Below, piece after piece: positions 46,315 through 57,869 of a stretch of DNA of 64,000 nucleotides. Position 1 is the first letter of the stretch; the number at the start of each line of letters is the position of its first letter. The position numbers and the translations under genes were made by a program. The notes beneath the pieces were generated by a model. It was not told the DNA's origin. It saw nothing but the letters and a program-made list of their open reading frames with translations, and ran no database searches. The DNA comes from Linnemannia hyalina (Eukaryota; Mortierellomycota; Mortierellomycetes; Mortierellales; Mortierellaceae): positions 864,501-928,500 of the forward strand of contig JAHRHY010000016.1 of the NCBI GenBank assembly GCA_019671135.1, read 5' to 3'.

Positions 46315-46781
46315 GAAAAAGGGAAAAGGAATACTTGACCCTAGCCACTTTAGACACCAGCAAACACCCTCCCTCTGACTACTAGCTTTCCTATACCCAT
46401 TCCGGGGATACTTCTGTCTACCCAACTCTGATTTGCACCCCTCCTTCCCCTTTCCAAATACAGAGTAAAAAAGATTTACAATCTTCAAAAAAAAACCCCC
46501 CAATTCGCGATCCTTGTTCTTAGACTTTCTCCTTTCATAACACAGTTACCATTTATTTTCCTGCAAGTACTTCATAACTGGTATATCTTTTGGTGTCATC
46601 CTCTTTTCCTGCTTAAGTCTTTGGCTTTCCTTGTACCAAAATAAAAGTCCTACACTGAACAAGGTAATGCGGTAATCCTTCAGGACTCCATAAATTAGGA
46701 CTTCAGCACTACTAGAGGAACGCATCTAACTAACTTTAATTTACTTTGACTGTTAAACATGCCTGCGTCCGGAGTCTAACA
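46315..46781. other. Gap between the secreted protein genes
   Basis: 467 bp of AT-rich 3' and promoter sequence with an AATAAAA (about 46640). No gene seen. Confidence 0.4.
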
Positions 46782-47270
46782 ATGCTTATTCGAACACTCC
46801 TTTTGGCCGTATTCACCGCATTTGGCTTAGCGCTTACAAATCACACTCTGGATACTTACGATGGCAGCGGCACTCGCGACGTTGTTGTTTACAATGGGAA
46901 CCCCCGGGACGGGTCTATGTATTATAATGGCACGCTGGACGATCTGGACGCTGCGTACCGTTCGGAGACAGCGAGAGACATTGGTTCTTGTGTGGTGTCC
47001 ATAGTGAAGTATGGAGGAGTGGCGGTGTCTATCTACAGAGATATGGATGCTTATTCCAGGGCCAATGATGCCTTTATGGATTACGCCTTGCGGCAGCGAG
47101 CGATTGTCAGAATTAACACTATTCCGCCTCGTTCCAGGATTGCACCTGCAGGTACAAGTTCGGACCAAACATTTGTCAACGACAAGAATGCCGCAGCAGA
47201 AAATTGGTTCCGCTTTATGAAGGACAGGGTCAATGATGCTTCCTTCCTTGGATCTACCGTCTTTGAGTAG
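46782..47270 (+). CDS. Secreted protein, uncharacterised, possibly truncated by a TAG
   Basis: 162 residues. The N-terminus MLIRTLLLAVFTAFGLAL is a signal peptide, followed by a mature chain with a likely N-glycosylation site (YYNGT), a single early Cys (DIGSC) and no known domain. After the TAG (47268-47270) the same frame stays open for 34 codons (VINGPEMTGVIAE, then CTASWAGTANLL) to a TGA, and supplies two more Cys that could pair with the first. The stop may be a recent nonsense change, so the gene could be a pseudogene or code a shorter protein. The frame is open 12 codons further upstream, but 46782 begins the signal peptide cleanly. Confidence 0.6.
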   Translation: MLIRTLLLAVFTAFGLALTNHTLDTYDGSGTRDVVVYNGNPRDGSMYYNGTLDDLDAAYRSETARDIGSCVVSIVKYGGVAVSIYRDMDAYSRANDAFMDYALRQRAIVRINTIPPRSRIAPAGTSSDQTFVNDKNAAAENWFRFMKDRVNDASFLGSTVFE

Positions 47271-47850
47271 GTCATCAACGGACCTGAAATGACCGGCGTC
47301 ATTGCAGAATGCACCGCGAGCTGGGCAGGAACAGCTAATCTACTCTCCAGATGGGGTCGGGGGGTTTGCTGACAGCTGGATACGAAAGCCAGTGGGTCGG
47401 CAAGATTAGATATTACGGAAAAAAATGAAATAATAATTTCAAACCTCTCGTCTGCCTGCTGTGAAGGATTGCATTAAGGACCGACATTGAGTGACACGGA
47501 AAATATCGCATTGAAAGATACAGGCAAAGTGGGAAATTAGTTGGTTGGTTGCAGCACCGAACCTTAATAGATAACTGTAACGTTCTGACAGGACTCGAAA
47601 GAGTGTGTATGGCTTATTAAGTGCTAAAAAGAAAGGGGGGAGTGTGCAAAGAAACAGGGGCAGGAGGTAGGCGGGATATAAGTGGTTGCAGCCTGGAGAA
47701 CAAGACAGGGGATAGGGGTTCTATTTATGTTAGGAACAGGGTGAACAGAAGGGGCTGAAACGGGGCTTGGACGTTGGGCGGGGCTGACAAATCCTCGTCC
47801 AAGAACAACTAAGGCAACAACAAGCGACCAAAGCGCCCCAGCCATCGCAT
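47271..47850. other. Gap before the Gypsy remnant
   Basis: 580 bp. Contains the 34-codon in-frame continuation of the preceding gene (to about 47372), then sequence that may be 5' part of the Gypsy element. No LTR was recognised. Confidence 0.35.
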
Positions 47851-50052
47851 GAACGATCGCCGTGGCCTCGGCAAGACGTCCGCTAGCTCGTCTTCCTCTG
47901 AAACTGTCGGCAAGACGTTCAACTGTGGTCACCACGGTGAAATCGAACGCACGGTACCAAGGACCGCAGATACTGCACCGAGTGCAAGCAGCATGGTCAC
48001 AGTACCCCTTTCTGCAAGAAGGACCGCAAGGCCAGCTTTGACAAGAAAAGAGGCAAGTTCGACATGAATAAAAAGGTAATGCATATGCCCCCTTCGTTTG
48101 TACCTGAATTTCCACCCTTTCCTGACCAAATCATCATCTCTAATGTCACTCCCTCTCTCCAGATGACTGATAATGAACAACCTGAAGAGACAAGTGATGG
48201 AAAAGATAGCATGTCGAGTCTGAGAGAAATTATCTCTCCCAATAAAAAAGAGTCTAGTAATAAAGTACCACCGCCTTTCCGGCTCTAACACTATTCCTCT
48301 TGGCCCAATTTTATCACCATCGCTCGCTGTACTTACTTCCGCTATCACAGATGAAAACGATGTATCTCTGACTACCTCGAATGTTAATGAGCAAGTGGTC
48401 ACGGCTGAGACGAACGTATCTGCAATCACAGGCACACCGCCTCAATACGCTTTTTGTTCGTCACCACCACGTTCTCCTGCCCTTATCTCTGTACCCTACT
48501 TTGACACTCAAGAACCCTCTTTTGCTAGTCTATCCAACTTTGCTGCTAATAAGCAAGACATCATTGACGACTACAGCGACAATGACAGTATCTTTGGTAT
48601 GTCAACCGAAGGACCAGACACCTTTGAATTTGACAAATTAAATGTTAGACACTATGCTGCCATCAAAACAGCAATTGAAAATGACAACCGATTTCGGATT
48701 GAGACCCATGCTTTCAAAAGAAAATACCCTGCTTGATCGACACCAGTGCGACTCACTCTTTTATTAGACAAGATGCCGTAAAGGAACATAACGTCCCTTT
48801 CGCCAAGCTGACAGGCAACTTCTCACTAGCTAATAAGTCTGTCGTCGAACGTATTGATGCAACCGATCAAATCGAGTTTGAATTCAACAACCCATTTCTC
48901 CCTGCCCCTTTTGAGATCATTGAGGATCAAGAATTTGCCATCACAATTGGAATGGATCTCATTCATCATATGGGTTTTGCTCTATTTAGCTTGCCAAAAT
49001 AAAGGAGGCCCATGCTCATGATCTCCCTGTCGAAGACGAGCGACCATAATTGCACCCTATCGTTACCCCTGCAGAAGAACTCACTCCTGACTTCAAACGT
49101 ATGAACGGACGGTTCCTAGAAGCGATCAACAAAGTGCTCACAGAAAATGCAAACATTTTCAAAACGAGCCATTGCCCTGTACCTGAGATGATGGTGTATC
49201 TACCTGTTCCAAAAGGTACTGTTGTGTACCGACGATCTCGCCAATTTGTTCACTCCCATAGGCCCATTCTGGACGAGACCGTTGCACGCTGGTTAGAAGA
49301 AGATGTGGTCACGCTTGCGCCTGCAGGCAAAGGAAGATTTGGAGGGAAAGAAAACACTGTGGCGTGTCTGTCTTGACCCTCGCGCTCTTAATGTACATTT
49401 ACCAGAGGATAATTTCCCTCCCTCTAATCTCAGACATCATGCAAAAAGTAGCTGGTCACTCCATGTACAGCACCATTGACCTTACACAGGCACACCACCC
49501 TCTACCTATTCACAATGATGACAGACACCTCACTGCGTTCATGCATGAGGGAAAACAATATATGTTCAAGAAGGCTCCCTTCGGTCTAAAGCCGCTCTCG
49601 AGTTTTTTTTTTCCAAAGAGGTATGTCGTGCATTCTCGGTGATTTGACTTTTGTTATGAATTCTATTGATGATATCGTGATCTTTTCAAAGAGTAGAGAA
49701 GAGCATGCAGCTCGCGTCAAATGTGTGGTCGAGAGACTCAATGAAGTCAAACTGTTCATTAACAAGAGCAAATGCAATTTTTTCAGCACACAAATCTCTA
49801 CTGGGATTTATCGTCGATCTCACCAGCAAGAAAGTTGACCCCACCAAGCTTGCCAACGTTCACGAATGGGCTCCCCCTACTACTGCCAAGCGAGTGCAGT
49901 CGTACCTGGGCACGCTTAATGTCTTCCGAGAATACATCCCTCTCTACAGCACCATTGCTGCACCACTTGACACTCTTCGTCATAGAGAAAGAACTTTTAT
50001 ACTATCAAAAGAAGAGATAGATTCTGCCCCCTCGAAGTTTGCAAGAAATTAG
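47850..50052 (+). mobile_element. Degenerate Ty3/Gypsy retrotransposon
   Basis: Plus-strand frames in order: a gag zinc knuckle (CTECKQHGHSTPFC, 47974-48014), a linker, a retropepsin whose active site reads LIDTSATHSFI (about 48732-48765; Gly replaced by Ser), the N-terminal part of reverse transcriptase (VVYRRSRQF, WLEEDVVTLAPAGKGRFGG), DIMQKVAGHSMYSTIDLTQAHH, FKKAPFGLKP, the catalytic box reading SIDDIVIFSKS (49660-49695; Tyr replaced by Ser), and the connection region LGFIVDLTSKKVDPTKL and EYIPLYSTIAAPLD. Frames are broken by several frameshifts and stops. RNase H, integrase and both LTRs are missing or unrecognised, so the copy is dead and truncated. Confidence 0.85.
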
Positions 50053-50957
50053 TAGAGTTTGAGAATACACATTAGTGCGGGTAGGGGGACGATGATAATT
50101 CTCTCCGGTGACGTAATTATCGCACCCATTCAGCGCATTTGGTCCCTCCCCTGAATGCTGAGAGGGAGGAGATTCACTCTACCCCGACATGGGCGATTGT
50201 GAGTACCGAGCCACGGTTCTTGGGTCGAACACAATGGAGTCAGCCTGTCAGCTGGCCGCATTAGCTCCTGTTCTTCCCATAGCCATGGATCTCTCGTTAA
50301 TGACAAGGAGAGCCATGGTGGTGGATCCTGGTCCTGATAGTGCTTCTTTCGGGTTAAATCGCCAACCCCCCTCTTTTTGCGTGTGCTTGATGTGAGATTG
50401 AGAAATGGACACAGCTCCCCGACGCTACTGGTCGTACCCTTGGGACAGCTTTGTGAGGGCTGACTGTAGCGCCAGAATCAATTTTTTTGTCTGCCACTAC
50501 GGCTGCTGAACCATGCCATTTGGAGAGGAACACGAAGAGCCAGTACTGTCGTTATTGACAGACGAAAACGTGGTTTATTCTTTCCATAGCCTTGACTCTC
50601 TCATCCATTGACCAGAGAGAACCTTGGTGGTAGGCCCTGGTGCTGATAGGGATCCTTTCAGCTTAAATCACCAGCCTTCACTTGTTCTCAGTCATTCTGT
50701 TGCATTCCAGCTATCTCTGATCCCAAGGTTGATCCCGCTACTCTCTACTCCGTTCTTTTATCTTAAGTTGATGGATAGTGCTGGCTGATGTTGAGGTCCA
50801 AGCGTACATGGCAGCAAAGCAAAAAGGTATCTGGAAAGCACTTTTTTCCTGTTTTTTGCTTTTTCTGTCAGCTCAAAATGTCACAATTACCTACCTATAT
50901 GTAGTCTTTATTTGCTTTTTTTCCCTCAATCCTCTCATACAACACCACTCCACAGCA
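50053..50957. other. Gap with a diverged repeated unit
   Basis: 900 bp after the Gypsy remnant. It holds two related segments of about 90 bp (50277-50367 and 50584-50676) about 307 bp apart, otherwise nothing coding. Confidence 0.45.
50277..50676 (+). repeat. Two diverged copies of a 90-bp unit
   Basis: Copy 1 (50277-50367) and copy 2 (50584-50676) share CCATAGCC, CTCTC, GAGAG, TGGTGG, CCTGGT, CTGATAG and TTAAATC blocks in the same order with about 30 percent divergence. Origin unknown; may belong to the adjacent retroelement. Confidence 0.65.
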
Positions 50958-52067
50958 ATGAACCCCGACCACACTCTTTCTTCTCGTGGGCTTCAAAGTG
51001 CCATACCTACTGCTCCTTATCCTGCTTCCCGCTTTGGTCGTCCGCTGCTATCTCAGCCAGCTCTGCTACAAGAAAGCAGCAAGAAAACACTCCACAACGC
51101 CCTCTTACGAACAACCAACAATACCCCTCTCAGCACTTCACGCAGCACCAAAAGCAACAGCAGCCTACACTCCCCCACCAACACAGCTCCCACCAACAGA
51201 GACATCAAGCCTTGGTCATCCAACAGCAGCAGTTCAGCTCTTTCAAAGAGCATCACCGGAACGCCCTTAATGCGCAACAATAACAGCACTCGTCTAGTCA
51301 GCATCACAACCCTCTCGGCCAGCAAGGAATGTTGCGACATCTGCGACAAGGTCAAAGGAAGCTCGACAACAGGATCTTCCCCCACATTGTTCAATGCCGC
51401 CAACAAGCCTGTTCGTCCGAAATCAATGTCAACTTCAGCAACACGCCCAAAACACGTTCACCGCACAAAGGACCGGCAGGAGGAGGCCGAGAAGCGGATT
51501 CTCGAGTGGAAGAGCGACGAGTTGACCCGTGGTAAAGCCGAGTCTGAGATATACAACAGTGACTCTATCATGAATATGAAAGCAGTTGCGAAATTTGCAG
51601 CAAAATTTGGCAGTGTCCAATGCCATGGTACCGTTTCATCCCTTTTCGATGGTCGCTGGCAAGAGTCAAGTTCGGGTGGACAACATCGACTCGAGGAGAT
51701 CCTTATCAACTACAACCAGGATATCAACAGCTCTGAAGCCGTGAAATCCAAAAAGAGGCAACGAGTCAGCTCACAACAACACGAAGAACCTTTGTCCAAC
51801 CATTCTCAAGATCAGCAACAGGATCCTTCTCAGGGTCGACTTTGTCACCGTTCTCCACAGAGAAACGAACCAGGCGAAGGATCCAGCTCCCAACCTTTAT
51901 CTTCTCCACAGCAAACATCTCGTAAACGGCCTAAAAAGTATGATATGAAATTGTATTTTACTCTTCTAGTAAGCGTGGCAGAAAAAAAAAGCATGGTAAT
52001 AAATACCGCTGTGAGTAGCATTCAAAATGGCAAGAAGGTGAAGTGTGGGTTCCAATGCAAAAAATAA
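50958..52067 (+). CDS. Ser/Asn-rich basic protein, uncharacterised
   Basis: From the ATG at 50958 the frame codes 369 residues, rich in Ser, Thr, Asn and Gln with basic clusters. A CCDIC motif (ASKECCDICDKVKG) lies near residue 125, a charged helical segment (RTKDRQEEAEKRILEWKSDEL, 20-residue core) near 180, and an ordered-looking stretch (MNMKAVAKFAAKFGSVQCHG) near 215. The C-terminus is basic (SRKRPKK). A 32-bp GTATGA..TTCTAG stretch (51938-51969) could be an intron; its removal gives the tail NKRGRKKKHGNKYRCE ending at 52018, a nuclear-localisation-like sequence. Introns that short are rare, so the unspliced end is annotated. No domain family recognised. The frame is open 60 codons upstream of the chosen ATG, in T-rich leader. 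Confidence 0.55.
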   Translation: MNPDHTLSSRGLQSAIPTAPYPASRFGRPLLSQPALLQESSKKTLHNALLRTTNNTPLSTSRSTKSNSSLHSPTNTAPTNRDIKPWSSNSSSSALSKSITGTPLMRNNNSTRLVSITTLSASKECCDICDKVKGSSTTGSSPTLFNAANKPVRPKSMSTSATRPKHVHRTKDRQEEAEKRILEWKSDELTRGKAESEIYNSDSIMNMKAVAKFAAKFGSVQCHGTVSSLFDGRWQESSSGGQHRLEEILINYNQDINSSEAVKSKKRQRVSSQQHEEPLSNHSQDQQQDPSQGRLCHRSPQRNEPGEGSSSQPLSSPQQTSRKRPKKYDMKLYFTLLVSVAEKKSMVINTAVSSIQNGKKVKCGFQCKK

Positions 52068-52397
52068 TAATTCATTGATGAATAGTGTTGAGGTGACGAC
52101 AATAGGTATGCGTGAAGAGAATATGGCCTATGTAATTAATTGAAAGAGAGACAAAACACGGTTGTGTCTGTGTGTTGAACTGCTGTCGAGGAAGTTTTTG
52201 TTTGCTGTGAAGCGAAAGGACATTCAGTTATCGCGGAGAAAAGCAAGAGGGAGGTCGGGAAGAGGGGAGAAAGAAGGAAGGACAGTAAGGGAAAGATAAG
52301 AGTTGAGCTGCTCGAAAGACATTACGAGAGCCATGTTGCAAAAACGATGTTACAAGAGGAAGAGTGCCAATCATCTTATTCTTCCATGTACAGCCAG

Positions 52398-55228
52398 TTA
52401 CACACTTTGAGTAAAGGAAATTAAAAGTTGAAAGACAGGAACGTTTCTGAATAAGTACTTATTTATTTGAATAGTCAATTGAGGTATCTCTCTCTCTGAC
52501 TGAGCCTTGTCCTTGTCAAGCCCCGTCAATTGCTGGTTTGTATCCCTCATGTTGCTACATGTACTATCAATGCTCTGACCATCACTGCTACTATTGCTGC
52601 TACTGTTGTTGCCACTATCACACTCGCGGTTGCTGCCACCATCAGTCTTCAAATCGGCCTCGTCCTCCAACATACGCTTCAGAAAATTCACATAACCACC
52701 ATGCGAGAGCCTCTCCCATTCTGATGCCATCGCGTCGACAACTCGCTCCACACCACGATGTGCAACGGGACACTTCTCCAAACCCAAAATGTTGTCTTCT
52801 TCCAGAGAATTCATTACGATTGTGATATCCCCTTCAGATGATACATCTCGATGTTAGGTCGACTGCTCCGTCAGCTTGTACTCCATGCGCATTTTCCTAT
52901 GGATCACATGAAACAGCCGGATCAAGGGAATGATGTATGACATAGCTGACGATTTAAACCCAACAGTTACATGTGTCATCTTGGTCAGGAGGTTATTGAA
53001 CTCCTAGAGGAAAATGTCAAATGCGTGATGAAATATTGTCATTCTGTACTGTACAAATGCGAGAATGAGAGGGATCATTCTCGAATGTAGAGGGCTTATG
53101 AACTCTTTCTTTCTTCTAACATATCTGAAGATAGCTTGCCTGATACATGTCGCTTGGGATCCATCGATGGGGAAGTCCCTTGATGTTCATAAGGAGCGAT
53201 GAAAAAATGGCGTTTTTCCTGTTCTCACTCCATCTGTGCTGAATGTTGAATCTGAGGCGGAGCAATTCAAAATCCCCTCAATGCGACCAATGTCGCCCTC
53301 CTTGATTGCTGCACAGAACTCGAAATAAACAACCATGTTGCGGATAAAGATTATAGCATTGGCGTTTGTGGTGGAGTAATGGTCGAATAGGTCGTCTGAG
53401 CTGAGAAGGTTCCTGTCCACGAGATTGTTGATCTCAGAGGAAAATCCTGTTTGGTGTGGCTCCTGCATCCTGAGTATTGCTCTCTTAGAAAAGCCAACAA
53501 AAAAGTAAGCGACTGAAGCAACTGATGCAACTGAAGCATACAGGCATGAGGTGTCAATGATTGGAAAGAAAAAAAATGAAAAACGAGCAGAAATAACTAG
53601 GACATACCTGCTTACATTGACACATTCGCCTAACCATGGCAGTGAAGACTGTGCGCAAGAACTCGTCGGCGTGATGGTGACTCGGCTTTTCATCAATCAT
53701 CCAATCCATTTCGGTCCAGCTTGACCTTGTAATGTCTCAACGATCCTAGCCTCAATCCATCTCCACCCAAGTGCGTGCGGAGGATTGATGTACAGAGCAA
53801 CATTTGCATGTGGAACAGCTGTGCGACAGGAATAGCCCCAGCTGAGGCGGTCGAAAAAAGTGGTGTCGTCGGACTTCCTTGACATCAAAGTTCGAAGGCG
53901 GGATACTGAAAGATGGTCCCCGGCAAGAATCATCTCAGCTCTTTGAACAACTCCTTGTCCAAGCCAAGCACCTTTCGCATTTACTCCAAAACCGCCAAGT
54001 TTCCACTGACCGAGGACTGGTCGATCTCCATGGCAGCCAGTTCGTAAGCCTCTGTCGGTCGAGATGTTAGCACCTTAATTGAAGGAATGGCGAGTGCTTT
54101 GAACAGGGGGCCTCTGTTGAGCTCAGGCTTCAGAGCCTTGGAAAATTGGTGGCGGTAAACGACTTTGAAATGCTTGGTGTTGTCCTCAATAAGTTTAATG
54201 TCGACAACTACGGCATCAGGCACCTCCCCCATAGATGGCAACTCCTCACCGACACCTTCCCCCACTACAATGGTGCCGGTCGTCCCGCTCACAAACGAAG
54301 CCTGATGATCCTTTGTTTGGTGACGAACCTTTCTCGCCTGGTTAAAGTTGTCATAGAGGAAAAATATCGGGCTAGAAATCGAAGTTAGCAGGTGGTAATG
54401 TCAGCTGAATGTGCCTGGACTGAATGTGCCTAATCTGATGGCTCCTGAACTGATAGTTCCCGAACTACATGTTCCTGAGCTGATGGTTTCTAAGAAGGAA
54501 GTGGTTATTTGCCATTTGACAGTTGATTACCTAAATCTTGCCACCTTCCGCAATGGACGGAAATGATCTCTTGCCTAAGCTTTGAGTGCCCTTGTTGTTG
54601 TTGCATAGCACATGAAAAGTCCCATAGTGTTGAGAAGGTTGATTAACTGCTTTGGGTACGACATGCCGCGCAGATGAACCCTGCAGTAAGAAAAGATATT
54701 ATTATCTTTTTCATGGAAAACATGTGCTTAAAAATTGACTAATTCTTCTTACCCACCATCATTTGTAGATAGTTCGACCGGGGGCTTTTCATAAATGCCA
54801 GCATACTACCAACAGTGGCAACAAAGTAGCGAGGATCCGGATCCGATGCTTTCTCCATTCTCTGACATTTTGGCTATGGGCGATCAGCCTCTTCATCACC
54901 CAGCCATGGTCCTTCTTCATCTGAACAAATGTCCATCTCCGAGTTGGTATCAAAACTCCAAGGCGGGTTCAATAAGTTTGTAGGGTCGACGTCGTCTCCA
55001 TCGCTGGCAGAAGTGCTGGTGGCATAATCTACATAAAACATCTAACAGTGCCTCTTTCTGCAAAACGGCATCTCTTCCTTTTAAATTCACGTCCTTGGCC
55101 ATACGGCTCAGAAGCGAGGACACCAAAGGACCATCTCCAGACCCCAGACGGACTGTCGCGTCGTTCCCTATGATCGGTCGACCCTTGGCACGATCAGTTG
55201 ATCCTTGGGCGCAGTTGAATGAGCCCAA
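52398..55228 (-). pseudogene. DUF6589-family gene, broken
   Basis: Minus-strand segments follow the order of the DUF6589 family, known from basidiomycetes and early-diverging fungi and of unknown function, possibly transposon-related. In order: acidic N-terminal part (CSDEEGPWLGDEEAD), DPDPRYFVATVGSMLAFM, then GMSYPKQLINLLNTMGL and CYATTTRALKA (54560-54680), YDNFNQARKVRHQTKDH (54300-54350), EIDQSSVSGNLAVLE, AGDHLSVSRLRTLM (53870-53930), VYFEFCAAIKEGDIGRIEGIL (53280-53345) and a C-terminal part (52398-52890). It carries at least three in-frame stops (54874-54876, 53981-53983, 52854-52856) and a one-base frameshift near 53935 between LDKELFKELR and the AGDHL block. Some intron boundaries remain unresolved. 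Confidence 0.75.
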
Positions 55229-55427
55229 GACAATTAATTAGCATTGCTCACAATCACATATATATATCCCATAGTACCCCAAATAGTTTGATCCTTACCT
55301 AGTAACTTGAATAATACTTTGTCAACCCCTTGAAAACCCATATCTGACTCCCTATTCCCTTTGTTCTCTTCCTCCACCTCTCTTCCTGATCCTGCCTAAG
55401 AAAAGGTCAACTCTGCCTTGTTCTAGT

Positions 55428-56374
55428 CTAGATTCTCGACACGGACCATAGACAGCGTAAAAATGGTTGCTGCTTGGGCAGACACCATATTCCAGAGTAA
55501 GGAAGACGAAGCTCGACCCATTCAATAAGAGTGCGCGGAACAGAGGTGAGATCGGATCTGCCGAAGGAAGTCGATTTGGAACCGCGGAACGTATTTGCCA
55601 GAGACAACATCTGACGCCAGATTAAAAGAACGCTCATCAATGAAGATTCTGACTTCCTCATTGCCAACGAGAGGAAACGCGCTGGAGCAAGAACCAGCAG
55701 TGAACGCGCGTTCGGAGGAACAATCCTTGTCCAGTCGCCAAACCTCAGTGAAAAGGACGTTGAAGATCTTGCAACCAAGAACAAGGCGGTGGTCCTTCTT
55801 GTCGTGCTGAATATGACAGACGGTAGCATGGGGGTATAAACCGGAGGTTGAAGGCTAGCAGATTGAAGAAACACCTTCACCAATGCAAATGGGCTTCTCA
55901 GCGTGAACGTCAACGTCGCGACCTCGACCATAGGATTCTGCAACCAAACAGAGGACTGCTTTCTTGTTTGCGGATTGTATAGTACACAACCAGCAAACAA
56001 AACAGCGGTGGCATAATTTAGGAGTGGTTTTTCAAGCCAACAGCCAGAAATTATATTGTCCCAATCTTCTGGAAGGCGCTGACATCCATCTTGAAAACTC
56101 AATCCACTTTGCGAGATAGCACTCTTTCGAAAGGCGAATCAGCCACAAGCGACGACAGATCCTGCTGAAGCTCGATTTCGGGAAGATCTCGTACGCCAAG
56201 GTCCCGAGCTGACAAATTCAAGTTGATACCGACGCTAAGACTTCCGTTTTCAGAGCGAGTAATCAACAGCTCAGCAGTCGTATTCAAGCGCTTCGATACA
56301 TTTGACAGCAAACCGGGAGAGGGTGGCCCTATTTCAATGTTTAAAAGTACGAAAAAGTAAGTCAACACGTTCAT
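55428..56374 (-). other. Uncharacterised coding-like region, several frames
   Basis: Minus strand. One frame (56374-56099) reads LLSNVSKRLNTTAELLITR, then GINLNLSARDLGVRDLPEIEL. Another frame, without a Met, runs 56000-55530 with DVDVHAEKPICIGEGV, a TAG, then LYPHATVCHIQHDKKDHRLVLG, CKIFNVLFTEVWRLDKD, VRIFIDERSFNLASDVVSGK. Composition suggests a real but interrupted or intron-containing gene. It could be a separate pseudogene or the 5' part of the DUF6589 gene. The family is not recognised, and the ORF of 224 residues in the third frame is probably a shadow. Confidence 0.35.
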
Positions 56375-56690
56375 TAAAATAAATTAATTAACACAACGAT
56401 TTCAACAAGCATGCTTTAGACGAACTTTTATCTAGAGGACTTGGACTGTCATAGGAAGGCAAAGAACCTGCAGGTTAAGAGAGATATGAGCATAAGACAA
56501 AAGACAACGTAAAAAGATAGAAAAAGGTGGAGAGAGGTCATAATGAGAGAAGAGTAAGAGAAGAGGATGAACGATGAGGCAAAATTGAATGCTGCCAAGT
56601 CTGCACTATCCAATCGATGCCAAACCCCTTAATACATAGATAATTTCCTTTTGGGAACACTTTTATCGCACTTCACTTCACCACCCCAGT
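56375..56690. other. Short gap before the satellite array
   Basis: 316 bp of AT- and purine-rich sequence with no gene or clear repeat. Confidence 0.35.
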
Positions 56691-57712
56691 AAGCTTCCCC
56701 ACCCCCTAGGGTATGGTGAGAAAGGAAGAAGGGTTTTTGGAAGAAGGGAAGAAGGCAAGAAGGCAAGACAACAAACAAACAAACAAACTCTCGAAAAGTA
56801 GAAAAAGTACCTTGGGCGACCATGACCGAGGAAGGGATGAGCGAGCGCGAGACCTATGTAGGGGAGACGATGAGAGAAGGAAGAGGGGTTGTATGGTGAG
56901 AAAGGGAAGAGGCAACACGCGACAAGGATGACGACAACGGGACCCGATTTGAATCTGAATCTGGGCCAATGAGACACCGACTTGTGCCAATGGCCTTGAG
57001 TGGTGATGGGAAAAAAGCAAAGCAACAAACAAACTCGCAAACAGTAGAATGGTATCACCTTGTGCAAGACGAAGAGGACGACGAGGACGACGAGGACGAC
57101 AGAAACGAGAGTGACACCGACTTGGACCTATGGCCATAAGCAATGATAAGAGAAGGAAGAAGGGTGCATGGTGAGGGAGGGAAGTGGCTAACAAAATAAA
57201 CAATACAAAGCAGACGCGAGAATAGTAGATGGGTATCACCTTATGCAAAAGACGAGGAAGAGGACTACAAAAACGAGAGCGACACCGACTTGGACCTATG
57301 GCCATAAGCGATGATAAGAGAAGGGAGAGGGGTGCATGGTGAGGGAGGGAAGTGGCTAAGAAAATAAAAAATACAAAGCAGACGCGAGAATAGTAGATGG
57401 GTATCACCTTGTGTAACATGACGAGGATGAGGAATACAGAAACGAGAGTGGCACCGACTTGGACCTATGGCCATAAGCGATGATAAGAGAAGGAAGAAGG
57501 GTGCATGGTGAGGGATGGAAGTGGCTAACAAAATAAACAATACAAAGCAGACGCGAGAATAGTAGATGGGTATCACCTTGTGTAACATGACGAGGATGAG
57601 GAATACAGAAACGAGAGTGGCACCGACTTGGACCTATGGCCATAAGCGATGATAAGAGAAGGGAGAGGGGTGCATGGTGAGGGGGGGAAGAGGCTAAAAA
57701 CCCTTGTGCAGG
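56690..57712. repeat. Satellite array, about 168-bp unit
   Basis: Four well-kept units, anchored by GGACCTATGGCCATAAGC at 57124, 57292, 57461 and 57630 (spacing 168, 169, 169), plus more diverged units to the left (about 56690-56860 and 56981). Each unit carries GATGATAAGAGAAGG, GTGCATGGTGAGG, GCTAA-AAAATAAA and GTAGATGGGTATCACC. The minus strand shows long open frames (up to 237 residues) because the unit length is almost divisible by three; these are not genes. Related units recur at 63489-63710. Confidence 0.9.
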
Positions 57713-57869
57713 GCGGATGCCTGGATCCAGTGAGCTATCCGCAATCCGAAAGTCTCTCTAAAGGTCACTACGTAGATTTGTTGATCGCGTGCATTAGCAT
57801 TGCGTTTGCTAACTTTTTTAAAAACTATCAGCTACAGTTTGACCGCCATACCTCGAACTTTTTATGCTA

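Noticed and set aside
50190..50400. Possible tRNA or SINE promoter boxes (GGGTCGAAC)
   Set aside because: No matching A box at the right distance and no cloverleaf could be drawn.
55428..56102. 224-residue ORF in a single frame as a real protein
   Set aside because: A different frame of the same strand has more protein-like sequence; kept only as an uncertain coding-like region.
56706..57419. 237-residue and related minus ORFs with repeated hydrophobic units
   Set aside because: Translation of the 168-bp satellite; repeats track the DNA unit exactly and no start or gene context supports a protein.
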